From the NCBI RefSeq assembly GCF_000346465.2, contig NC_034015.1, positions 2,276,658 through 2,340,657 of the forward strand: 64,000 nucleotides of DNA, read 5' to 3'. The DNA is from Prunus persica. Its lineage: Eukaryota > Streptophyta > Magnoliopsida > Rosales > Rosaceae. This document shows positions 11,150 to 22,466 of the stretch, piece by piece. The position numbers and the translations under genes are program-made. The number at the start of each line of letters is the position of its first letter. The stretch's first letter is position 1. The notes under the pieces were generated by a model, which saw only the letters and a program-made list of their open reading frames with translations, made no database searches and was not told the origin of the DNA.

Positions 11150-14140
11150 TTGGTCCTCAAGGATGTGAGACATGTTCCAGACATGCGTCTCAATCTAATC
11201 TCCACTGGATTACTTGACGATGAAGGATACACCAATGTCTTTGCTGAAGGGAAATGGAAACTCAGCAAGAACTCTCTTGTCCTAGCACGAGGGAAGAAAA
11301 AGAACACCCTATACATGACACATGCAAAAGTCAGTAATGGGTACGTAAATGCTCTCGCAGAAGACTCAATCGAGCTATGGCATAAATGGCTCGGTCACAT
11401 GAGCGAGAAAGGGCTGCAAATTCTAGCCAAAAGAGAGGCACTGACTGGGATGAAGAAAGGCATGCCTCTAAAATCATGCACTCATTGCTTGGCTGGAAAG
11501 CAGCATAGAGCTTTGTTTCAACATGGTCATGCACAAAGAAAACCCAATGTATTGGATGTTGTGTACTCTGATGTTTGTGGTCCTATGACCACTAATACTC
11601 TTGGTGGTGCAAGATATTTTGTTACCTTCATTGACGATCATTCCAGGAAGGTATGGGCTTACGCACTTAGAACAAAAGATCAAGTGTATGAAGTTTTCAA
11701 GCAGTTTCATGCTAGTGTTGAACGAGAGACTGGTAAAAGCTTCAAATGTATTCGCACCGATAACGAAGGAGAATATATGGGGGCATTTAGAAACTACTGT
11801 AGAAGTAATGGAATCAGGCATGAAAGATCTGTTCCGAAGACTCCTCAGCATAATGGCATAGCTGAGAGAATGAACAGAACAATTGTTGAAAGAATAAGAA
11901 CAATGTTATCTCATGCCAAGCTGCCCAAAAGTTTTTGGGGTGAAGCCCTGATGACTGCGGTTGATCTAATCAACCTTTCTCCTTCAGCACCTTTGAATGG
12001 TGATGTCCCGAACAAGTTCTGGTCGGGAAAAGACGTTTCCTACAATCATCTAAAAGTTTTTGGTTGTAGATCTTTTGTTCATATTCCTAAAGACGAGAGA
12101 TCCAAGCTCGACGCAAAGTCGAAAGAATGTATCTTCGTGGGATATGGGAATGAAGAATTCGGTTACAGGTTATGGGATCCTGTAGCTAGAAAGATTATTA
12201 GAAGTAGAGATGTTGTCTTCTTTGAAGATCAGAACATTGAAGACATTCGAAGAGGTGATAAACCTAATAATCCTAGAGAATATCCAGCTAACTTGGATCC
12301 AGTTCCTTCTCCATTGGAGCACAATGACGAGCGAGATGAATCCAATGATACTGATGATCTAGCTAGTGATCCTATTATAAATGAACCAGTTGATGGTGAC
12401 ATGAGTGATGGTCATACAACTGATGGTATAATAGATGATGCAGCAGATGAAGGGCTAGAAGCACAAGCCGATGAAGAGCCAGAGGCCGAATTCCAACCAA
12501 GAAGATCGACCAGGGTACGGAGACCTCCGAGTAGGTATTCTCCAGATGATTACGTTCTCCTAACAGACGGGGGAGAATCAGAATGCTATAAAGAAGCATT
12601 GACTCATGATCAACAAGATGAGTGGTTGCAAGCCATGCATGAAGAGATGCAATCTCTGCATGAGAACCACACATATGATCTAGTGAACCTACCAAAAGGT
12701 AGAAGAGCACTCAAGAACAAATGGGTGTATCGACTGAAGACGGAAGAAAATAACTATAAGCCCAGGTTTAAGGCAAGGCTAGTTGTGAAAGGTTTCAGTC
12801 AGAAGAAAGAAATTGACTTTGAAGAGATTTTCTCACCCGTAGTGAAGATGTCATCCATACGGGTTGTTCTCGGTTTAGCTGCAAGCCTGAATCTCGAGAT
12901 CGAACAGCTAGATGTGAAGACAGCTTTTCTTCACGAAGATCTTGAAGAAGAAATATACATGGAGCAGCCAGAAGGATTCAAAGTCAAAGGAAAAGAAGAT
13001 TTGGTATGTCGACTGAAGAAGAGCTTATATGGACTCAAACAGGCACCTCGACAATGGTACAAGAAGTTTGATTCCTTCATGATTGAACACAGATATCAAA
13101 GGACTACTTCAGACCATCGTGTATTTGTGAAAAGATTTGATGATAGTGAATTCATCATACTTCTTCTCTATGTCGATGACATGTTGATCGTAGGACAAAA
13201 TAGTGACAAGATTAGCAAGCTGAAGAAAGAGTTGAGCAAGTCTTTTGCTATGAAAGACTTAGGACCCGCAAAACGAATCCTCGGTATGAGTATATCCCGT
13301 GATAGAAAAAATTGGAAGTTGAGGTTATCACAAGAAAGTTATATCGAGAAGGTACTAAAGCGGTTTAACATGGATAAAGCAAAACCAGTTTCTACTCCAT
13401 TTCCTAGTCACTTCAAGCTTAGTTCAAAGCAGAGTCCCACATGTGAGAAAGAAAAAGAAAACATGGCTATGGTGCCATATTCCTCAGCTGTTGGTAGTCT
13501 GATGTATGCAATGACTTGCACAAGGCCAGACATAACGCACGTAGTTGGCGTTGTAAGCAGATTCCTGTCTAAACCAGGCAGAGAGCATTGGAATGCTGTG
13601 AAGTGGATTCTCAGATATCTCAGGGGTACTTCCAAAATGAGTTTGTGCTTTGGAGGTGGAAAACCTGAATTGATTGGCTACACAGATGCAGACATGGCAG
13701 GAGACTTTGATTCCAGAAAATCTACTTCAGGATACATGATTACATTTTTAGGGGGAGCAGTTTCGTGGCAATCAAAGTTACAGAAATGTGTTGCTCTATC
13801 AACTACAAAGGTAGAGTTTATTGCAGCTACTGAAGCATGCAAAGAAATGCTTTGGATGAAGCGATTCCTACAAGAATTAGGGCAAGAGCAGCACAAATAC
13901 ATTTTATATTGCGATAGTCAGAGTGCGATCCACTTGAGCAAGAATATGAGTTTTCACTCCAGGTCGAAGCACATTGATGTGCGATATCACTGGATACGTG
14001 ATGTGTTAGAGTCAAAGCAATTACAGCTTGAGAAAATCCATACTGATGACAATAGTTCAGATATGATGACCAAGTCCTTACCTAAGGACAAGTACGAATT
14101 TTGCAAAAGAGCAGCTGGACTACTGGAGCCCTCCACCTAA
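11150..14140 (+). CDS. Copia pol: integrase, reverse transcriptase and RNase H (open frame of a polyprotein)
   Basis: This 996-codon reading is open from 11117, just after the last gag-side TGA. It is not a separate gene but the rest of the element's polyprotein. In order it shows: a GAG-pre-integrase segment with the HHCC zinc-binding pattern (WHKWLGHM, then CTHCLAGKQHR, about residues 75-120); an integrase core with the DD-E pattern (YSDVCGP, RTDNEGEY, then the E of GIAERMN); an acidic spacer around residues 365-450; the RVT_2 reverse transcriptase (WVYRLKT, DVKTAFLHEDL, SLYGLKQAPRQW and the catalytic LLYVDDMLI); and RNase H (GYTDADMAGD to SKHIDVRYHWIRD). The RNase H motif normally read as STTEAEY is here STTKVEF, so that activity may be altered. 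Length and order are normal for Copia. Confidence 0.93.
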   Translation: MVLKDVRHVPDMRLNLISTGLLDDEGYTNVFAEGKWKLSKNSLVLARGKKKNTLYMTHAKVSNGYVNALAEDSIELWHKWLGHMSEKGLQILAKREALTGMKKGMPLKSCTHCLAGKQHRALFQHGHAQRKPNVLDVVYSDVCGPMTTNTLGGARYFVTFIDDHSRKVWAYALRTKDQVYEVFKQFHASVERETGKSFKCIRTDNEGEYMGAFRNYCRSNGIRHERSVPKTPQHNGIAERMNRTIVERIRTMLSHAKLPKSFWGEALMTAVDLINLSPSAPLNGDVPNKFWSGKDVSYNHLKVFGCRSFVHIPKDERSKLDAKSKECIFVGYGNEEFGYRLWDPVARKIIRSRDVVFFEDQNIEDIRRGDKPNNPREYPANLDPVPSPLEHNDERDESNDTDDLASDPIINEPVDGDMSDGHTTDGIIDDAADEGLEAQADEEPEAEFQPRRSTRVRRPPSRYSPDDYVLLTDGGESECYKEALTHDQQDEWLQAMHEEMQSLHENHTYDLVNLPKGRRALKNKWVYRLKTEENNYKPRFKARLVVKGFSQKKEIDFEEIFSPVVKMSSIRVVLGLAASLNLEIEQLDVKTAFLHEDLEEEIYMEQPEGFKVKGKEDLVCRLKKSLYGLKQAPRQWYKKFDSFMIEHRYQRTTSDHRVFVKRFDDSEFIILLLYVDDMLIVGQNSDKISKLKKELSKSFAMKDLGPAKRILGMSISRDRKNWKLRLSQESYIEKVLKRFNMDKAKPVSTPFPSHFKLSSKQSPTCEKEKENMAMVPYSSAVGSLMYAMTCTRPDITHVVGVVSRFLSKPGREHWNAVKWILRYLRGTSKMSLCFGGGKPELIGYTDADMAGDFDSRKSTSGYMITFLGGAVSWQSKLQKCVALSTTKVEFIAATEACKEMLWMKRFLQELGQEQHKYILYCDSQSAIHLSKNMSFHSRSKHIDVRYHWIRDVLESKQLQLEKIHTDDNSSDMMTKSLPKDKYEFCKRAAGLLEPST

Positions 14141-14156
14141 GTCGGGAGGGGGAGAT

Positions 14157-14615
14157 TGATGGGTTTCTCTCGTTAGTGGAGGAGAGAAAAAGAAGGAAAA
14201 TAAATATTAAAATAAAATAAAAGAAAGGACGGGAAAATTTGAAGAAAACAAACGGAAGAGAAAATGAGAAAAACTCTCTCGCATGCAAGGCCACCAATTT
14301 GTCAGGAACGTTGGCTATAAAAGCAGCTGCCTTCCTTCAGTTCAAATCATCCTTTAGAAAACCAAAACATAGAGAGTTTTGATAGATAAGAAAACCTCAC
14401 TTGTGTGAGAGAGAAAATCCTCTTGAGAGAAAAACCAAGAGAGAGTTTAGCCATCGGTGTTTGGTGAGATTATTTTTGTATTCCCATTATTTTTCTTAGT
14501 GGAAGATAGAGTGTTAATTTTGTCCATTTTATTTACACAAGGCTGGGAGAAGTCAGATCCTGGGAGTGCCATATTTATTTATTGGCTCTTTGATTTTTCG
14601 CAATCTTTCCCAACA
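14157..14615 (+). repeat. 3' LTR of the Copia element
   Basis: Same 459-base length as the 5' LTR with four substitutions seen (for example tttccctcg/tttctctcg and gccaccgg/gccatcgg). It is followed by the target duplication aacta. Confidence 0.93.
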
Positions 14616-14733
14616 AACTATTCGTCACAGCCTGATTCTCTGTGTAAGGCTCGGGTTTGGCTTTGCATGTCTGTTTTTCACTACTCTTTTGGTGAAGTAG
14701 TCTTCATCAAATTTGTTCCTCCATTTAAGAGCT

Positions 14734-14793
14734 ATGGCATATCCAAAATTCAAGGCAATTGGAGATGTCGATCAACCTGAAACCGTGTTCAAG
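14734..14793 (+). other. possible first exon of an unidentified gene, 118 bases downstream of the Copia insertion
   Basis: An ATG at 14734 opens a 20-codon reading that ends at AAG followed by GTGAGA, a good splice donor at 14794. The upstream DNA, read across the Copia insertion (9240-9577 plus 14616-14733), is pyrimidine-rich like a plant 5' UTR. The peptide (starts MAYPKFKAIGDVDQ) is not one I recognise and no second exon was found. It may be a gene remnant or a captured exon. Confidence 0.3.
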
Positions 14794-14899
14794 GTGAGAC
14801 TAATCTTCACTTTCGTTCTGTTTGCTGGTTTCACTCTAGTGTGAATTTATTCACTCTTGCATGTGGCCTTCCTCTAATCTAATGGCTTCGTTTCTTTCA

Positions 14900-15133
14900 T
14901 TAAAGTTCTTTATCTATGTCTTGGCTATATTCTGTCAAAAGTTTAGCTTCATCCAAGAAGTATAGCCATCTCAAGATGTCTCTAAGTGTAACATGTTCAT
15001 CCTTGTCTGCTGTGTTGATGTAGGCTTGAATTCTATCTTTCATGTCACTTTCCCTTCCTCCGATGAGCAAGGTTTCTTGATGAAAGTTGTTGAGAATTCT
15101 GTTCTCTAGAACATATCCAAAATTAGTGGTCAT
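14900..15133 (-). other. unrecognised protein-like fragment, 77 codons, antisense
   Basis: The open frame reads like real protein, with balanced composition and charged helical stretches (SDMKDRIQAYINTADKDEH, then LRDILRWLYFLDEAKLL). The reading stays open upstream of its first ATG to about 15160. I cannot name a family. A short direct DNA repeat (tcatccaagaagtatagccat near 14950 and tcatccagaaagtgtagccat near 15132) sits at both ends. It may be a gene fragment carried by a transposon or a relic of an older gene. Confidence 0.3.
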
Positions 15134-15159
15134 CCAGAAAGTGTAGCCATCTCGGAAGT

Positions 15160-16511
15160 GTTACGCACTAGAACAAGCTCCTTGTGTCCTTGTGCTGTTT
15201 TGGTGGTGGTTCTCATTGGGAGGTGAATTGAGGATTTCAGACCAATCCAGAGGATTGAGGTAAATATTTAAGATGTTTGATTTCTGGAAATCTGTCTTAG
15301 AGGTTGTATTCTTGAGGTTTTATGGATTATTGAGTTGGATACAAAGTTAAGTAAAATTTGTGAACTTTATTGAGGAATATACTTAAGTTAGGTTCTCTAA
15401 ATTGATCTTGAGATTTAATTTGGAAGATGAATTCTGTATTTTTGGGACAGAATTTAATTATTGGATATTAGTGAACATTTAGGTTGTGAATTAATCTCTT
15501 AAAGGTTGGATATTGTTGCCTTATTTTGTCTTAAAGGACCTAAGTTCTAACTAGGCTTATATTGTCTTCGAGATAATTCTTGAAGATTGGCCTATGTGAG
15601 TTGATGGTTTTGGTGATTTAAACGTGTTGTGGGCTATGGTGAATCCAAGTAAGCATGGAATCGAGATAGGGGTCTTCACTTGCCTCACTAGTCGTTTTCC
15701 CGACTAAATGTATTCGCGTATTTGATAAGTCACTTTATATGATGGAATATCTTCTGAACTGTATTGTTGTATACTGGATTTGGCCTTGAGTTTGAGATGT
15801 TATCTATTTGACCTTGGATTTGAGTGTGGTTTTGAGTTTCGCCGGATGGGTCACACGTATTGCCTATGATGATGACCGTGTGATGCTTGGATATCTTGCC
15901 GGAGTGCAGTATCCGGGATATTTCACGTGGTATGTGATATCCATTATGTGTTGTTTGGTCATCTAACAGTGTGAGTATATCGTGAAGTTCGGGTTACTCT
16001 CCTCCACTGTTTTTACTTGATAAATTGAGCATGCTCGTGATATTTCAAATTGATTTAAGCTCGTGGTTTAAGGAATTGATTCAAATATGTTATTATATAA
16101 TTTTAACTGTTTTTACTCAATCAGAGCTACCCCTGAGGGGAAGCAATATCATACGTGTTGCTCACCCCTAAAACTGCATTTTCTTTATGCAAGTGATCCT
16201 GTGGAGTTGGTGCGTGAGATGACATGGCAGTGGCGACAGTAAAAATCTGTTTTATTTTGTGTAACTCTAATTTCATTGCAAAATGGCTCGTATGAAATAA
16301 AATTCATAAAAATCGAGTTTTCGATTATTTCGGCCTACCTTATGATTTACGTTTCCTCACCGTTTTCAAAGTATTATTTCTAACTCAAAAGCGTTCTATC
16401 GTGAACGTGGTGCTATGGTGTGCACTATGTTGTCGATAGGGCATGCCGCTGTCATATGCCTGGTTTCCCAAGGCGTGGCGCTATTACGTGCCCGGTTTTC
16501 CGGGGCGTGAC
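15160..16511 (+). repeat. candidate solo LTR or LTR fragment
   Basis: This non-coding block ends with two related motifs, 'tgcctggtttcccaaggcgtgg' and 'gtgcccggttttccggggcgtgaca'; the final TGACA fits an LTR end at 16511. The segment 'gctacccctgaggggaagcaa' near 16126 is a stem-forming feature. The start is not defined and no target-site duplication could be found, so both class and left boundary are uncertain. Confidence 0.3.
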
Positions 16512-17427
16512 AATTGCCGATAATTTTAGTGTTGCTAATAATGGGCTACTCATCCGTCTTTCTTAAATTTAACATTGTATCAGAGTTGCCTAATTGATTG
16601 GGCTTGAATTATTGGCATTTACCCTTACTCAATATGTGTTTTTAACATGTTGGGCTTGAATGATTGACTTCAATGTGGAATTAGTTGCACATATGGCCCA
16701 ATATATGTTGATCTCACATGAGAAGCCGTGTTGAAGAATATGTATATACTTCGTGTTGAAGAATATGTATATACTTTGTTTTGAATGTTTTATGAATTAT
16801 GTAAAGAAGAGACAATGTCGTGAATTCAATGCTACATGATTTTAGACATATAAAAATAAAATTAACAATGAAAATGTCTATTATAAAGTCAGATCCAAAT
16901 AGTTGTAGTCACAAAAAAATTTGAACAAGAACACCCCTCAAACAAAAATAATAATAATAAATTAATAACTGATGTGAAATTTTTATTTGAAGTAGTTTAG
17001 AAGGTAGTATTATAATTAAATGGTGTGAAATTTATATTAAATGTTTCAGTAGTATTGTAATAAAAGAAACAAAGGCTCAAGTTTATAAACTTGTGGGCAT
17101 CAATAAGACGTCAATTTTAGGCCCAAGTGTATGATTTTGTTTTGGAGATCTAAAAGGAGTCTATCCATTATGATTGGTTTTTCATTAATAAAAAAAATTG
17201 ATTATATATTTTTTTGGATTCCATGGCCCAAAAACTATAATAAAATTGATTATAAATTTTTTGGTCGACTACAAATTACTCAATGTTCGACAATTATGTT
17301 CCATTTATATTAAATAAGTTGAATAATAGATTTAGTAATAGAGGTGTCAAATGGGTCAGGTCAGCCTATTACTGCTTTGGTTTGTGCTCAGGTCGGGCCA
17401 AGCTTGCTTATTTATGAAAATAATTAA

Positions 17428-17776
17428 GTGCCTGTTTGGCATTACTTATTTGGGGTGATAAGTGATTTTTTTTTTTTTTAAAAGGGAAGCCCAACCGGTT
17501 TGGTAAACTATGAGAAAATCACTTATTGTTAGAAATTGCTGTGAGAGAAAGATATAAAGGAAAGCAACTAATGAGGTGCTTTCATTTTCTAATTTTGCAG
17601 GAATCAGTTTCGAAGAGAAGCTGGATTTAATGATTATGCTACAATCATTTGCTGATTATGTGGGAATCAATACCAACAACAAATTTAACAAAAAGTTTAC
17701 CAAACACCAAATTGCTTTCTCTCACAGCAAAGTTGACAGCGATTATTTTCACAGCACAACAATGTCAAACTGTCCC
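17428..17776. mobile_element. PIF/Harbinger-type MITE
   Basis: This is a 349-base element with terminal inverted repeats GTGCCTGTTTGGCATT (left) and GGGACAGTTTGACATT (right, read on the other strand), 12 of 16 positions matching. It is flanked by the 3-base duplication TAA (17425-17427 and 17777-17779). It has no coding capacity. TIR type and TSD length fit Tourist-like elements. Confidence 0.65.
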
Positions 17777-20009
17777 TAAATTCTATTTGAGCCTGCAGCC
17801 CTAGCCCATATGAGCTTAGGCTTGGCTCTGGTTGGGACACTAAATGGTCCAACATGGGCCCAAGCCAAGCCTAACTTATGTATTTTTTTATTTTTTATTT
17901 TGTAGTTTTTTTATAATTTTTTTTCAATATTTTTTTTTTATAAACAAGCATGTATATACTAACAAGATTTCTTATTTGTTAGAAAAAGAAGCCAATTCTA
18001 GATTATTGTTCATGTTGAAAAAAATTGAAACTTGAAGAACAAAATCATAATTTTATTTATAAAGAAAGCATTGATTTTTAAAATCTATCATTAGAAAAAA
18101 TAATGGACTTAAATTGAAGATATAAATATAATAATATTGTACTTTTTTTCTCTTTAAAAATAATAATAATATAATAAATGGGTTTCAGGCAGGGTCAACC
18201 GTTGGGCCGAGTTAACTCATCCAGAGTAACCTATACGTGTTGGGCCATGCTGAGCTTCACTTTAATCAGGCTCGTGGCGGCCATCCAGATTTATACTCAA
18301 AGTTGTCTTCAATGGTTGAGGGAGAGTCAGACGGCGAAGGGAGGGCTAGACAGCCACATTAAATTGATTTGAACCGTGAGACTCAGCTGCATCAACTTGT
18401 TAGAGCCAGCTAATGACGAGGATTAAGAAGAAATCAAGGTCTATCAATTTCACCTGCAAAGAAGAAGCTGGTACAAAGTTGAAGCGTTTCTTTACCAAAC
18501 TTGCAAAGTCAAAAGCCAAAGATTCTATAAATAAAAGCAAAAGATATGTTCCAAAGGACAACGAATCTCTCTCAAGAATAAACAACTTATTTGAACAACC
18601 TTCAAATACTCTCGACTCAGACACCTTGTAAAAATGTCTCACAGCAGACCAAAGCCAAGACTTGAATCAAATCCTCTTCTACTCTTTGGGTTCCCAATTG
18701 ACAACTCCTAATTGGAATTCTCTTCTTTTTCCAAAATATAATCTGTCTAATTCCTAGTTCACAACTCTTGATTGGAATTACTTTGATATTGTTTGTAATC
18801 TTAATGACCATCTCTAGCTTATCTAAAATCAAATTCATATCTACATGCCTTTTTGGGCATTGCAGATATTGCTGACAACCCCGATCGAACACATTGTATT
18901 AGCTCGAGTAGATTGCAGTAGTGTCCGAGAAGAGTTGTTTATGTCTGATAGGGTCCCCCTAGCGTTATTAGAATTTCGATTGTTGTTAAGTGCATTTAGG
19001 TTCATACGAATTTGTATTTGCTTTCCTATAACGATACTACATCCATTAGATACTTTTTGTCTTTGAACTTGTATTGTACTTTTTGTCTGATATTAGTTTC
19101 AAGTTTTTATTTCTTCCAAGTTTTATTTCATAATAAGTGAAATGTTGAAGTCCTTTTAATCGGGGCATAGAAAAGAACCTATCCAAGCCAGATTCCCCAT
19201 TTGGAGTACAATAACTTTGGTTAGAGGTTGAGATCAACGCCAGCATTGAGCCCATCCTAAGGGCTCAATCAATCATTTCTTAACCAACAAGCAACTCATA
19301 GCAGCCAAAATACAGCCTATAAGAAAATTGGGGCATCAAAGTGTTCACCAAAAAGCCCACATACACCCTTACTATGTGTATTGGTGTTGCAACAATCTTT
19401 GACACCAAATACAACTGCAGAAAACCTCTGACTATGCCTATTGGTATTGGTAAGGTACAAAATTGTGTATTTTTAGGTTAAAATACTAGGCTATATAGGT
19501 TTATTTATTTCCCCAAACCTTCACTGGCTACAGCCCATTAAGTTCCACCAGTGCCTATATGGGTGTCCCTCAAATAAGCTTATTTTGTTAAAGTTTTTAG
19601 AGTGTTTGCTGGTATTCTAGCTGATTTAGCAGAGAAAGGAGTAAGAGAAAATAGAAGGAGAGGAATATGTAAAACTGCTCTGCTTACTCTCTAAGTCAGA
19701 GAGCAAGGATATGTATATTCTGTTTTTTCTTTCTATTCCATCACGCACACACACACAGTACATGACCGTTAGCCTTAGCTGGATGCACACACATAATATT
19801 GCATCTCAACCTTACACCTGTCAATTTCTAAGACAAAGTGAATACACTATGAAATACTAGGCTAATTAACACTGAGCTCAAATTAGCTCAATGCTTATAC
19901 ACTAACATATTTGAGAGATCTCTCAACTAAAACTCTTTGTATATATATAGTTCACATATTTAATTTTACCTCCAACATTGTGTTCACTAATTTTCTTTTT
20001 CTTTTTTTT

Positions 20010-20600
20010 AGAAGAGAAATTCCATTAATTTTCATAACAGTATAGAAGAACCTGCATATATGAACGTAGCCTCATTAAAACATTCTCAGGGAAAACCACA
20101 ATGGAGAAAACCCTGAGATAGGAAAAAGAGTGCCACACATGTATTAGACTAAAAAAGAGTTAAAAGAACAAAGACCAAATGAAATAATACATAGCCCAAC
20201 TGCAAGCGCAGCAAGGAACATCCCACCACAACGTAATACTGTCAAAGAAAAAATCATATGCTGGCATAGTTCTTTGTACATCGTCGAACAAACGTGTCGT
20301 GAGCGTCAGAAACACGAAACGCACCACACCCCCAAAAAAGACAAAACAAAGCCCAATTACAAGCCCAGTAAAGAGCACAACTACTGGCCTTCAACCTGCC
20401 CTTGTGATTAAATGCGCTTGCACTAACTCCTGGTCTTGGGTTTGAAGGTTGGTATCACATTCTCTAAAAAACCCAAAAAGCATCCCACCACAATATAATT
20501 CTATCAAAGAAAACCACCTATGCACCCATAATTCTTTACACAGTGGGAATAATGTGTCATGAGCGTCATAGAAGAGCCGACAGAAACACCAACTACCAAC
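20010..20600 (-). repeat. degenerate repeat region with an internal imperfect duplication
   Basis: The blocks around 20211-20320 and 20480-20592 are imperfect direct copies; both carry 'catcccaccacaa', then 'tcaaagaaaa', then 'ttctttacac'-like and 'gtgtc(g/a)tgagcgtca'. The preceding 20020-20110 part ('cattctcagggaaaacc' and similar) resembles the 3' region of old antisense retroelements. Class is unresolved. Confidence 0.4.
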
Positions 20601-21026
20601 TACCATCTCCTTTGGTTCTTAATCCAGACCCCTAAGTTAGGGGGAATTTTTGGTTTTAAAAAAAAAAAAAAAATAGATGTTGGAATTTTATGAAGTCCCC
20701 TCTTTTATAAAGGGAACGAAGGCAACACATCACCAGAACACTAATTAAAGCTCTCCTCTCACCCAACGAATAGACTGACTGACACATCTGCATCGCCTTC
20801 TCTTCAAAGCAAGGAACCCAACAAAAGTCCCAAAGATCTAAATCCCACACACTTCCCAATCTCCTCCAACCTCTTCATTAATTTATCTTCCAACCTTAGC
20901 TTATATTTAGCAATCTCTTCTTAATCATTTTAATTACCTCCTTCCTTACAATATTACACAAATCTCTCTCTCTCTCTCTCTCCCCAAATTTCTTCTTTTT
21001 AATGTTCTCAATCAAAATTTTCAGGA

Positions 21027-22435
21027 ATGGGTATCAAAGCATTTGCGCTATCTTTCATGCTAATTTCAATTATTTTCTCTTTTGTATACATTCCAGCTAG
21101 ATTAACAATACCCATCCACAATGTCAGGCCTATAATAAATTACTTCAACTTACCCAAATCCAGCAACACCACCACCAAGCCATATCCAGTCACATTTTCC
21201 TATCTAATATCAGCATCCAAGGGTGATGCTCTGAAGCTCAAGCGCTTGCTCTATGCCCTCTACCATCCTGGAAATTACTATCTGATTCACATGGACTATG
21301 CAGCCCCAGAGGCTGAGCACAGGGACATTGCTGACTTTGTGGCTGGAGATCCAGTTTTTGGGCAAGTGGGTAATGTTTGGGTGCTGGGAAAATCCAACTT
21401 GGTCACATATAGAGGGCCCACAATGCTGGCTACCACTCTTCATGCATTGGCTCTGCTCTTGAGGACTTGCAAATGGGATTGGTTTATCAATCTCAGTGCT
21501 TCTGATTATCCTCTAATCACTCAAGATGGTATGGTGAGTGCTGTTTTTTTGTTTTTTTTGTTTTTGGTGGGTTTTTCTTTCTTAATCTCTTGCATTAATA
21601 ATTTATACTTGTTTTCTTATGAATTTTTGTTTTTTGTTCAGATCTGATGCATTCATTTTCTGATTTGCCAAGAGATCTCAATTTCATACAGCACAGTAGT
21701 CGCTTGGGGTGGAAGCTGTAAGTTATTTTCTCCTTCATTTATCCCGTAATATACAAGCGATATTGAGGAAGGGGATTCGAAACTCGGTTTTAAAAAAAAC
21801 TAAGAAATTTTGCAGGAATAAAAGAGGGAAGCCAGTGATAATAGACCCAGGACTCTACAGCCTGAATAAATCAGAATTGTGGTGGGCTATTAAACAGAGG
21901 GAGCTCCCAACAGCTTTCAAGCTGTACACAGGTTCAACTTCAACCTCCAAATCTTCTGTGCTTGTTTTATTTGCTCTAGAATTTTGGGGTTAATGGCACT
22001 GTAGTAGCAGCATGTGAACTTCTGAACAAAACACACGCATCCAAACGTGCACTAGGACATGGAACACGTACACGTCTTGTGGTCTTGATTTATTTACTTT
22101 TGTGTTCCTCTTTTTCTTTTTCTTTTTCTTTTCTTTTTTTCAAACTGCAAGTTTAGCTACTGTAGAAAAATATGCCTTATAAATAAAACTAATATAAGGT
22201 ATTTTTTTAAGGTAAGCAAAAAACATGTACTAAATGTAACATGACTATATTACCGTAGTATTCTATAATCACTTCACGTCGAGGGATATAATAATTAGAT
22301 TTTGGATTAGTTTAAACGTCAGATTTTTCAAACTAAATGACCAAATTCGCCGTACTAAATGAGCATCATTTTTTCTATTTCTGATTTAATATAAGGTAAA
22401 GTGGTAAGGCAAGAAAGAAGAAAAATCATCCTAGA

Positions 22436-22466
<31 letters not shown>

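Larger units (their letters stand above)
9578..14615 (+). mobile_element. Ty1/Copia LTR retrotransposon, recent insertion with broken gag
   Basis: Two 459-base LTRs (9578-10036 and 14157-14615) begin TGATGGG and end CCCAACA. They are flanked by the 5-base duplication aacta (9573-9577, 14616-14620). A tRNA-Met-type primer-binding site 'tggtatcaaagc' starts at 10039 and a purine tract 'gggagggggaga' ends at 14155. The internal order is gag, zinc knuckle, protease, integrase, reverse transcriptase, RNase H, which is the Copia order. I count only four LTR differences (under 1 percent), so the insertion is young, yet gag carries an in-frame TGA, a frameshift and a second TGA. It was therefore probably mobilised as an already defective copy using proteins from relatives. 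Confidence 0.95.
16512..20700. other. intergenic region without a supported gene
   Basis: AT-rich DNA that includes the MITE at 17428-17776. Around 17341-17420 and 17780-17880 the flanks of that MITE carry 'gggtca/gggccaag/gggcccaagcc' motifs, typical of another old DNA element into which it may have inserted. Open frames of 60-91 codons in this span lack domains and show no exon-like structure. Confidence 0.4.
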
